From positions 1-11,292 of the forward strand of contig JAKEEV010000453.1 in the NCBI GenBank assembly GCA_022616395.1: DNA of 11,292 nucleotides, read 5' to 3'. Numbering within the stretch: the first letter of the stretch is position 1; every line of letters begins with the position of its first letter. Origin of the DNA: Planctomycetia bacterium (GTDB lineage: Bacteria > Planctomycetota > Planctomycetia > Gemmatales > Gemmataceae). Positions 5,901-11,292 of this stretch are shown piece by piece. The notes below the pieces were generated by a model. It worked only from the letters and a program-made list of their open reading frames with translations. It searched no databases and was not told where the DNA came from. The position numbers and the translations under genes are program-made.

Positions 5901-7106
5901 TTATGCTCCGTATTTGCCCAGTCGCCCGGCGTGGGCCATTGCGAGCAACATCAGGTGTTGAGCCTGGAACTGACCCAGCCCACCGCGAAGGCAAGAGCGC
6001 TCGTCGAAGCTCGTGACTTCGTCCGTTCGGCACAGATCAGAGAGCAGAAGGGTCGGGACCGGGTGCCACGAGTGGCTCTTCATCTTGCTCGGCGTGCTGT
6101 GGTCGCCTGTCACAATGAACACATCGGGCTTGAGTTTCAGAATGTCAGGCACCACAGCGTCGAGCTTCTCGATCATCTGCACCTTCGCGGGGAAGTTCCC
6201 ATCCTCGCCGGTCGAGTCCGTGTACTTGTAGTGCAGGAAGAAGAAGTCGTAGTCGGTCCACACCTTCTTGAGCGTGTCCACCTGACCCTGAAGCGTTGTG
6301 CCTGGGTCGAGGATGTCCATCCCGACGAGCCGGGCGAGTCCCTTGTACATCGGATAGACCGCGATGGCCGCGGCCTTCAGTCCGTACACGTCGGCGAACG
6401 TCGCGATCTTCGGGTAAGTCGCGAATCCGCGCAGCGTGATGCCGTTGGTTGGAGCCTCACTCGCCAACACCTTCATTGCCTCCGCGACGAACGCGTGAAT
6501 CACCTCCGCGGTCTTCTTGGAAGGCGGATCGCTCCCTTCCGCTTGCAGTGGCCTCACGCCAACTGCCTGCGGATCGGTGTCAATCACCTTGTCGCCCAGA
6601 CCATCTCCGCGCACGACCAGCACGAAGCGATGTTCCTTCACCGACTCGACGAACAACTCCACGCCGGGAATCTTGATCGTGCGCAGTTTCTCCACTGCTG
6701 CTTTGTTCTTCTCGTTGGTGGGTCGTCCAGCTCGGCGGTCGATGATCTTTCCGCTGGCATCAAGCGTGCAGAAGTTCCCGCGAATCGCGACATCCTTCGC
6801 TCCCACCGGAAAATTGATGCCCAGCGCTTCGAGAATTCCGCGTCCGATGCGGTATTCCAGCGGATCGTAGCCAAATAGCCCCAGATGGCCGGGACCGCTT
6901 CCCGGCGTGATTCCCGGCAATACCGGAATGGAGAGACCCGTCATGCCATCACGCGCGCAGGCGTCCAGGTTCGGCGTGCTGGCCGTTTCCAGTTCGGTCC
7001 TCCCACCGGGTTTCAGTGGAAGTCCGCCCAATCCATCGGCGACGAGCAGAACAATCCTGGTTTTGGCTGGTTCGCGAAGGTCGCGGATGAGGTTGTGTAT
7101 GTTCAT
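5901..7106 (-). CDS. apgM: 2,3-bisphosphoglycerate-independent phosphoglycerate mutase, archaeal-type (ApgM)
   Basis: This cytoplasmic metalloenzyme of the alkaline phosphatase superfamily interconverts 3-phosphoglycerate and 2-phosphoglycerate in glycolysis and gluconeogenesis. From ATG 7106 it has 401 residues, normal for the family. Visible signatures are the metal-binding LLVADGLGG (Asp24), ELETASTPNLD (about 38-48), TPGSGPGHLGLFGYDP (67-82) whose Ser70 is the expected phosphoserine nucleophile, HYKYTDSTGEDGN (292-304), and TGDHSTPSKMKSHSWHPVP (333-351), which supplies metal-binding Asp and His residues. The frame stays open to ATG 7157, but that start would lie in the heptad repeat and add 17 residues without homology, so 7106 is preferred although it has no obvious Shine-Dalgarno sequence. 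It is divergent from pgi and its stop is 17 bases before the 662-residue gene, suggesting shared transcription with it. The archaeal-type enzyme also occurs in a scatter of bacteria, planctomycetes among them. Confidence 0.95.
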   Translation of the reverse strand: MNIHNLIRDLREPAKTRIVLLVADGLGGLPLKPGGRTELETASTPNLDACARDGMTGLSIPVLPGITPGSGPGHLGLFGYDPLEYRIGRGILEALGINFPVGAKDVAIRGNFCTLDASGKIIDRRAGRPTNEKNKAAVEKLRTIKIPGVELFVESVKEHRFVLVVRGDGLGDKVIDTDPQAVGVRPLQAEGSDPPSKKTAEVIHAFVAEAMKVLASEAPTNGITLRGFATYPKIATFADVYGLKAAAIAVYPMYKGLARLVGMDILDPGTTLQGQVDTLKKVWTDYDFFFLHYKYTDSTGEDGNFPAKVQMIEKLDAVVPDILKLKPDVFIVTGDHSTPSKMKSHSWHPVPTLLLSDLCRTDEVTSFDERSCLRGGLGQFQAQHLMLLAMAHAGRLGKYGA

Positions 7107-7115
7107 GTAGAAGAG

Positions 7116-7144
7116 TTTACGCCCCGCGAATAATGACGTACAGT
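7116..7144 (+). promoter_or_regulatory. Candidate sigma-70-type promoter for pgi
   Basis: TTTACG (7116-7121) and TACAGT (7139-7144) are separated by exactly 17 bases and each matches four of six positions of the housekeeping -35 and -10 consensus. Transcription would start near 7151, at the left edge of the heptad element, so the whole hairpin would lie in the pgi leader. This is a weak match in a region that must also hold the apgM promoter. Confidence 0.3.
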
Positions 7145-7150
7145 TAGGGG

Positions 7151-7260
7151 TGGTCATTGGTCATTGGTTATTGGTCATTTGTGCTTCGCCTGGTGTGTCC
7201 AACGAAGCACGGGCGGACTGCTCCGAGGACGAATGACCAATGACCAATGACAAAGGACGA
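7151..7260. repeat. Inverted heptad-repeat element with nested hairpin between apgM and pgi
   Basis: The left arm has four tandem heptamers TGGTCAT at 7151-7178 (third unit TGGTTAT). The right arm has the complement ATGACCA at 7233-7246, a variant ATGACAA at 7247-7253 and a degenerate AGGACGA at 7254-7260. Bases 7153-7168 and 7236-7251 are perfectly complementary (16 bp), extended to 20 bp by one G-T wobble and three more pairs. The loop contains a second perfect 8-bp inverted repeat, GTGCTTCG 7181-7188 and CGAAGCAC 7203-7210. Heptads of this type are known in intergenic regions of cyanobacteria and other bacteria, so this may be a dispersed, possibly mobile, non-coding repeat. The degenerate last unit contributes the AAGGA (7253-7257) that serves pgi as ribosome binding site. 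Confidence 0.85.
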
Positions 7261-7266
7261 AAAGCG

Positions 7267-8769
7267 ATGCAACTGCCCGACGAGAACATTGAGTACAGTT
7301 ATCAGCGACTCCTGACGCAACCGCACGAGGCTTGGACGCCGACGACGGAATTGCAGGGTCAGCATTTCCTGGCTCAGGAGAAACTCGACGAAGTGAAACA
7401 GTGGGTGATGGCCGTGCGCGGGCAGATCGCGGCCGAACGCGAGTTGCAGAACCCGCCGGCCAAGATGCGTCCGCTGCAAGCCGGCTTCATCGACCTGCCT
7501 CAGAAGATGCTCGATCATTACAAGCGCAAGCAGGATGCGAGCGAGTTGGGCAAGTTGCTTCGGTTGGCTCAGCGACTGCGCGACAACGTGGATCGTGTCG
7601 TTGTGCTCGGCATCGGAGGCAGTTATCTCGGCGGGAAGGCACTCTTCGATGCTCTGTGCCACACCTACCACAACGAGATGCCCGCGAAGCTGAGGATGGG
7701 CAAGCCGCGGTTGTACTTTGAAGGCAACAACGTCGATAACGACACGCTTCAAGACCTCTTTGAACTGTTGGAAAATACCTGCGTTGATCCCGAAATCATC
7801 GAGGAGCGGTGGGGCGTTATCGTTGCCAGCAAGTCAGGAGAAACTCTGGAATCTGCCGCGGTCTTCCGAGCGGTGAAGGCCGAGGCGGCCAAGTTCTACG
7901 GCCCCAAGTCCGAAACGCTCCGCGAGCTGATCGTGCCGATCACTGGAACCAAGACCAAACTCCGCGACCTCTGCAAGGCCGAAGGCTACCCCGACGAAGA
8001 CATCCTGACCATTCCTGACGAAGTCGGCGGGCGGTTCAGCGTGTTCACTGCGGTCGGACTTCTCCCGGCGGCTGTGCTCGGATTGGACGTGCGAGCCATG
8101 TTGCTCGGTGCTTCAACGATGACGCGCCGATTCATCGACGAACCGTTCGAGCGCAACCCCGTCCTTCAGTTCGCGGCGGTCAATCACCTGATGACGGAAC
8201 GCGGAAAGACAACCCGCGTGCTGGCCGCGTGGTCGAAGAAGCTCGAAGCGGTCGGCTGGTGGTACGACCAACTGTTAAGCGAATCGCTTGGCAAGAACGG
8301 CCGCGGACCAACTCCGATCACTGCGGTCTACACGCGCGACTTGCACAGTCGCGGGCAGCAACACCAGGATGGCACTCGCGACAAGCTCATCAACAATCTG
8401 GTGCTGCGTCAGGCGAAGCACCCGCCGGTGATGGTGGGCCACGTTGACCGCAACGAAGATGACTTGAACCAATTCAGTCGCCGGAGTCTGCAAGATCTGA
8501 TGGAAGCAGCGTTCCAGGGCACAAACGAAGCCTATGTGCAAGGCGCTCGCCCCACGGCGGACATCGTGCTTCCCGTGATTACCGAGCACACGATGGGCCA
8601 GTTGCTTCAGATGCTGATGCTCGCAACGGTGGTGGAAGGCCGACTGTCGGGCACAAACCCCTACGGTCAGCCCGGTGTGGAAGCGTACAAGGCGAACATG
8701 ATGCGAATCCTGAAAAGCCAACCAAACTTACCCAAGGGCGAAGTCCGCGACGCCGCCAAGGGCGTCTGA
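7267..8769 (+). CDS. pgi: Glucose-6-phosphate isomerase
   Basis: Pgi interconverts glucose-6-phosphate and fructose-6-phosphate in the cytoplasm, at the entry of glycolysis and exit of gluconeogenesis. The 500-residue product shows the sugar-phosphate-binding GIGGSYLGG (115-123) and SKSGETLES (188-196), the family signature DEVGGRFSVFTAVG (251-264), the catalytic-glutamate segment ESLGKNGRG (Glu339), HSRGQQHQDG (360-369) with the expected catalytic histidine 366, and the C-terminal NPYGQPGVEAYK with Lys475. ATG 7267 is preferred: AAGGA lies nine bases upstream. An in-frame ATG at 7240 would place the start inside the heptad repeat. The gene is divergent from apgM, and its stop is seven bases from the stop of the convergent DUF1559 gene. 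Length and motif set indicate an intact single-domain isomerase of the short bacterial type. Confidence 0.96.
   Translation: MQLPDENIEYSYQRLLTQPHEAWTPTTELQGQHFLAQEKLDEVKQWVMAVRGQIAAERELQNPPAKMRPLQAGFIDLPQKMLDHYKRKQDASELGKLLRLAQRLRDNVDRVVVLGIGGSYLGGKALFDALCHTYHNEMPAKLRMGKPRLYFEGNNVDNDTLQDLFELLENTCVDPEIIEERWGVIVASKSGETLESAAVFRAVKAEAAKFYGPKSETLRELIVPITGTKTKLRDLCKAEGYPDEDILTIPDEVGGRFSVFTAVGLLPAAVLGLDVRAMLLGASTMTRRFIDEPFERNPVLQFAAVNHLMTERGKTTRVLAAWSKKLEAVGWWYDQLLSESLGKNGRGPTPITAVYTRDLHSRGQQHQDGTRDKLINNLVLRQAKHPPVMVGHVDRNEDDLNQFSRRSLQDLMEAAFQGTNEAYVQGARPTADIVLPVITEHTMGQLLQMLMLATVVEGRLSGTNPYGQPGVEAYKANMMRILKSQPNLPKGEVRDAAKGV
8749..8766. terminator. Candidate hairpin at the convergent pgi / DUF1559 ends
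   Basis: GACGCC (8749-8754) and GGCGTC (8761-8766) form a perfect 6-bp stem with a six-base loop inside the last codons of pgi. The convergent gene stops only seven bases further on, so this is the only structure that could act as a terminator for either strand. There is no T-run on either side, hence the low score. Confidence 0.25.
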
Positions 8770-8776
8770 ACCGGCA

Positions 8777-9673
8777 TCAGTCGGGGAGGGCAACCACTTC
8801 GCCACCGGAACGGCTGGCAAGCGCAGGCATGAGCGAGTCAGCAGAGTAGGGGAGCAGTCGCACGCTGCCATCGGCGAGCGCGAAGTTCGCTCCTCCGGGA
8901 TGCGGACTCCAGAAGTGAAACATCCCGCACGGATCGTTAAACCCGGCTGCCTGACGGAAGGGATAGCGGCCGGGGCCACACGTCGAGCCAGCCACGATCG
9001 GTTGTAAGTTTTGTTCGCGCACGCCAATCACCAAATCTGCCGAACCTGTGAATTGCTGACCCACGCCTGCGTACCACCAGCCGAACTGAAAGTCGTGACT
9101 TGGAGGCCGTTCGCCAAGCAACAGCGTGTTACTCGTGCCGTCCGTGGCGTCCGCGAGACGTGTGGTGGAGTCCTGAAAGAGCAGTCCGTTACCTGTGGTC
9201 GCGTCGAGACCAGAAACTCCAAGATATGAGGTGAACGCGACCACGCTGTTGGTTCGTTGCGAAGTCTGTGGCGAGAGGATGCGTGAATCGGCGGGACATG
9301 CGAATGCGGGCACAACGGTTCGCAGATGCGGGTGCGGCGGGTTGAAGGGGTTCGGGTTGGCTCGGTAAGCGGTTTCGGTTTGTGTGGCGAGTGTCGGCTG
9401 TTCGAGGTACGGCAAGATCGAGACGGTCCAGCCAGAGTATCGCATCCGATCAGGGTGCGTGAGCGAGCGGTGACCGGGCGGGAATGTCTGGCGCGTGTCG
9501 TGGTAGGTGTGAAGAGCCAGCGCCAGTTGCTTGACGCGATTCTGGCAATCGACCCGAGCCGCGGCTGCGCGCACCTTCTGCACTGCCGACAAAAGCAACC
9601 CCATCAGAATCGAAATGATCGCGATGACGACCAGAAGCTCGATGAGTGTGAAGGCGCGGGGTGATTTACGCAC
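8777..9673 (-). CDS. DUF1559 prepilin-like protein with H-x9-DG motif
   Basis: This 298-residue protein belongs to the large planctomycete DUF1559 (PF07596) family of pseudopilin-like exported proteins of unknown function. The N-terminus has a type IV prepilin signal: short basic leader MRKSPRA, then FTLIELLVVIAIISIL, with expected cleavage between Ala7 and Phe8 and the conserved Glu at mature position 5 (Glu12). A helix follows (VQKVRAAAARVDCQNRVKQ), then LALALHTYHDT and the FPPG element (64-67), both typical of the family. The C-terminal motif HPGGANFALADG (His258, Asp268-Gly269) is the H-x9-DG hallmark. The start is GTG 9673, supported by GGGAGG five bases upstream. It is probably the last gene of the 11152-8777 operon, 45 bases after the DUF1573-like gene. 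Such proteins occur in many copies per genome; their partner pilus or secretion machinery is not in this window. Confidence 0.95.
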   Translation of the reverse strand: MRKSPRAFTLIELLVVIAIISILMGLLLSAVQKVRAAAARVDCQNRVKQLALALHTYHDTRQTFPPGHRSLTHPDRMRYSGWTVSILPYLEQPTLATQTETAYRANPNPFNPPHPHLRTVVPAFACPADSRILSPQTSQRTNSVVAFTSYLGVSGLDATTGNGLLFQDSTTRLADATDGTSNTLLLGERPPSHDFQFGWWYAGVGQQFTGSADLVIGVREQNLQPIVAGSTCGPGRYPFRQAAGFNDPCGMFHFWSPHPGGANFALADGSVRLLPYSADSLMPALASRSGGEVVALPD

Positions 9674-9678
9674 AACAA

Positions 9679-9684
9679 CCTCCC
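9679..9684 (-). promoter_or_regulatory. Shine-Dalgarno deciding the GTG start of the DUF1559 gene
   Basis: GGGAGG on the minus strand lies five bases before GTG 9673. The 20-base initiation region (9671-9690) matches that of the upstream DUF1573-like gene (10139-10158) at 17 positions. Confidence 0.65.
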
Positions 9685-9718
9685 ATCGAGGACAATCGCA
9701 GAGTTTGAAGCCATCGAT

Positions 9719-10141
9719 TTACTCAGTTGCGCGTCCGGTCAGGCGGAGTTTGAATGAGGGATTGTTGAGGACATCTGTGTAGACTGGAACTTGAATGTCA
9801 CATTCGCCCACCTTCGCTGGACGGAACACCAACTTCACAGGCGCCTGTTGCCCTGGAGCCACGACAATCGGAAACGCCCCCTCGACACGCGCGCACCCTT
9901 CCGATTGACAAAGATCTGCACCACCCAACAGACGCACTGGGACGGGCGAGATGTTCTGGATACTGTACTCGACTGTCACTTCAGTTCCGACCCGAACATT
10001 CCCAAACGTTTGCGAGTCCGTAACCAACACGACATCCGTTTGGTGTCCGTCCGTTCCTGTGTGTCTGTGTTGTATCACCAAAACAGAAACGAGGAGGGCT
10101 GATACGATGGCGAGAGCGACTGAAAGACAGAGCCGACCCAC
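9719..10141 (-). CDS. DUF1573-like exported membrane-anchored protein
   Basis: The 140-residue protein begins with a hydrophobic segment (residues 4-24, LCLSVALAIVSALLVSVLVI), a membrane anchor or uncleaved signal, followed by an immunoglobulin/ASH-like beta-sandwich that fits the DUF1573 pattern: an F-G-x-V-x-x-G start (46-52), Y.IQNISPVPVRLLGG (59-74), a cysteine pair (Cys78, Cys83) where DUF1573 proteins have their C-G-C turn, then VAPGQQAPVKLVFRP and a closing strand ending LTGRATE. It is expected on the periplasmic side. The start is set at GTG 10141 because GGGAGG precedes it by five bases; the frame also has a GTG at 10147, but that overlaps the Shine-Dalgarno sequence. It lies 27 bases downstream of the membrane protein gene and 45 bases upstream of the DUF1559 gene. 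DUF1573 and DUF1559 genes often neighbour each other in planctomycetes; the joint role is unknown. Confidence 0.85.
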   Translation of the reverse strand: MGRLCLSVALAIVSALLVSVLVIQHRHTGTDGHQTDVVLVTDSQTFGNVRVGTEVTVEYSIQNISPVPVRLLGGADLCQSEGCARVEGAFPIVVAPGQQAPVKLVFRPAKVGECDIQVPVYTDVLNNPSFKLRLTGRATE

Positions 10142-10146
10142 AATCA

Positions 10147-10152
10147 CCTCCC
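10147..10152 (-). promoter_or_regulatory. Shine-Dalgarno deciding the GTG start of the DUF1573-like gene
   Basis: GGGAGG on the minus strand overlaps the first possible GTG (10147) and lies five bases before the second (10141), favouring the latter. A 13-base palindrome CGGGCA-T-TGCCCG sits just upstream at 10155-10167, between the previous stop and this site. Confidence 0.6.
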
Positions 10153-10168
10153 ATCGGGCATTGCCCGT

Positions 10169-11152
10169 TCATTTCTGGAAGTCGGGAGTCCGTTCCACCG
10201 TACTGGAGGCTTTGCGTCGACGGTAGATCACAATCGCAAGAAGAGCCGACAGCAAACTGCCACCGAGAAGCCACGCCCATCGATAGGACTTGGTCGGTGG
10301 TGAGAAGCCGACTGGTTCCGGCAACCCGAATGCCGAGAGACGGAATTCGTCCTCCGCGACAGTATCGCGATAAAGCCACTTCGTGAACGCAACCTCGTAA
10401 GTTCGGTCTCCGGCCATGGCATCATGATGAGTGAGAGTATAAGTCGAAGGGATTGGCAAACCCTGTAGGTTTGGGACGTGCTCGATTCTTCCACTCATGC
10501 GCAATCCCGAGACAAGTTCAGCAGAGTAAGCAAGGACAGACAGAGATGTTGAAGGGTCAAATACTAACTCGAGGTGCTTAAGTGCTGGAGCAGCAGGAGT
10601 TGGCGGGTTGGGTGAATACTTACCAACCAGTTTTACAACGGGTCGTCCATTCCTCGTATCTCGGGTGATTTGAGCGATTTGGAATGCGGGATCGTCAACG
10701 AGTTGTGTCAGGGGCTTTAAGAACGACCAGGGCGCGCCAGCACCAGCGGCCACTTCCCCAGCGAGGTTCATCCGCAGATCTTGATCTGGTGGCCCAAGAA
10801 ACGTCACGACGAAAGAAGACGAGTCACGTTTCCGTCGCATTCGAAAAGCGTATTGCGAATTCATGCCCGTAATTCGTTCGACATAATCATTGGGCTTCAC
10901 TCGAACGTCTGTTTCCTCCGACCGAAAGATAATCTTCTCTCCACCGACAAGAACGGCTCTCTTGGATACGACCGGGGGCCGATTCGGTAGTTCTCGAACA
11001 CTGAAGGTGTACGCCACCTCCAACTGACTCCCAGCCTGCTCCAAGAGTTGCCACTTTGCTCGGCACTCTTGGAACAGTTCGCGATCAACTTCAGCCGCTG
11101 GGCTGAGTCCCCCAATGACTGTCAGTCCACCCAGAGCCAAGACAAATCGCAT
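10169..11152 (-). CDS. Exported protein with C-terminal membrane anchor, unknown function
   Basis: The 327-residue protein is the first gene of the minus-strand envelope group. ATG 11152 is preferred over GTG 11167: AAGG lies seven bases upstream and the signal peptide then begins MRFVLALGGLTVIGGLSPAA, with likely cleavage after one of the alanines near 19-20. The mature part opens with an amphipathic helix (about 23-42) followed by repeated beta-strands (for example QLEVAYTFSVREL, RAVLVGGEKIIFRSEE, PVVKLVGKYS, LKHLELVFDPS). This is a long antiparallel sheet pattern compatible with a LolA/RseB-like lipoprotein-carrier fold, though that is a guess from topology. A membrane span at about 292-310 (WAWLLGGSLLSALLAIVIY) is followed by RRRK, placing the short tail in the cytoplasm and the body on the periplasmic side. 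No catalytic motif is seen. Gene order with DUF1573 and DUF1559 suggests a shared surface or envelope role. Confidence 0.8.
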   Translation of the reverse strand: MRFVLALGGLTVIGGLSPAAEVDRELFQECRAKWQLLEQAGSQLEVAYTFSVRELPNRPPVVSKRAVLVGGEKIIFRSEETDVRVKPNDYVERITGMNSQYAFRMRRKRDSSSFVVTFLGPPDQDLRMNLAGEVAAGAGAPWSFLKPLTQLVDDPAFQIAQITRDTRNGRPVVKLVGKYSPNPPTPAAPALKHLELVFDPSTSLSVLAYSAELVSGLRMSGRIEHVPNLQGLPIPSTYTLTHHDAMAGDRTYEVAFTKWLYRDTVAEDEFRLSAFGLPEPVGFSPPTKSYRWAWLLGGSLLSALLAIVIYRRRKASSTVERTPDFQK

Positions 11153-11292
11153 GGAACGACCTTTCACGGGGAGTCTCAGGAGTATGGAGACATTAGAGTC
11201 GCTGCGTAAGAGCCAGGCTGCTTGACCTTAGTTAGTCTCTGACAGAGGCTTAGGCCGAAGTCGCCGTCTGCCGCACGAACCGCTCACTAACC
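11153..11292. other. Upstream region of the envelope group; no gene seen
   Basis: This edge segment should hold the promoter of the 11152-8777 group. It contains an 11-base palindrome CTCTG-A-CAGAG at 11237-11247. I see no convincing -35/-10 pair on the minus strand and no coding frame, tRNA or repeat family that I recognise. Confidence 0.4.

Noticed and set aside
5884..6033. N-terminal extension of the 662-residue protein
   Set aside because: These 50 residues overlap the conserved 3' end of apgM in another frame, while a strong Shine-Dalgarno sequence sits just before ATG 5883.
5931..6878. Open frame of 315 codons on the plus strand opposite apgM
   Set aside because: It is antisense to a clearly real apgM, has low-complexity R/H/V-rich composition and no recognisable motif; a shadow of GC-rich codon use.
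7151..7260. CRISPR array or operator tandem for the heptads
   Set aside because: Units are seven bases, directly abutting and without spacers, and the two arrays are inverted, so this is a short tandem repeat structure and not CRISPR.
7168..7752. Minus-strand frame of 194 codons opposite the start of pgi
   Set aside because: Antisense to conserved pgi coding sequence and its end is made of heptad-repeat translation.

Overview
The window looks like a planctomycete chromosome segment, most likely from a Gemmata-like (Gemmataceae) lineage. The basis is gene content: a DUF1559 prepilin-like protein with the H-x9-DG motif, a DUF1573-like exported protein, and an ECF sigma factor fused to a membrane segment and a TIGR03067-like domain. 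These families are strongly planctomycete-associated. GC-rich codon use, several GTG starts and few clear terminators fit. The assignment is by recognition, not by database search.

Layout. (1) 34-1460, plus strand: queA (queuosine tRNA modification), with a palindromic GC-rich repeat inserted in frame, then a start/stop-overlapping small gene encoding a beta-sandwich-like protein. (2) 1598-2914, plus: an ECF sigma factor with a long C-terminal extension. (3) 3041-5883, minus: an accessory-looking group made of a 662-residue protein with a coiled coil and no function I can name, followed by two small unrecognised proteins of 108 and 133 residues. (4) 5901-8769: two glycolysis/gluconeogenesis genes transcribed divergently, apgM (minus) and pgi (plus). 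Between them lies an element of about 110 bases built from inverted arrays of a heptamer, able to form a long hairpin that ends directly before the pgi ribosome binding site. (5) 8777-11152, minus: a cell-envelope group with an exported membrane-anchored protein, a DUF1573-like protein and a DUF1559 prepilin-like protein, closely spaced and probably one operon.

How the parts relate. apgM (3-phosphoglycerate to 2-phosphoglycerate) and pgi (glucose-6-phosphate to fructose-6-phosphate) share one intergenic control region. The 662-residue gene begins 17 bases after the apgM stop with its own strong Shine-Dalgarno sequence, so an unknown protein appears to be co-transcribed with a housekeeping enzyme. 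The most interesting items are the uncharacterised minus-strand group at 3041-5883, the in-frame repeat in queA, and the hairpin-forming heptad element upstream of pgi. No rRNA, tRNA, CRISPR array or complete insertion sequence was seen.
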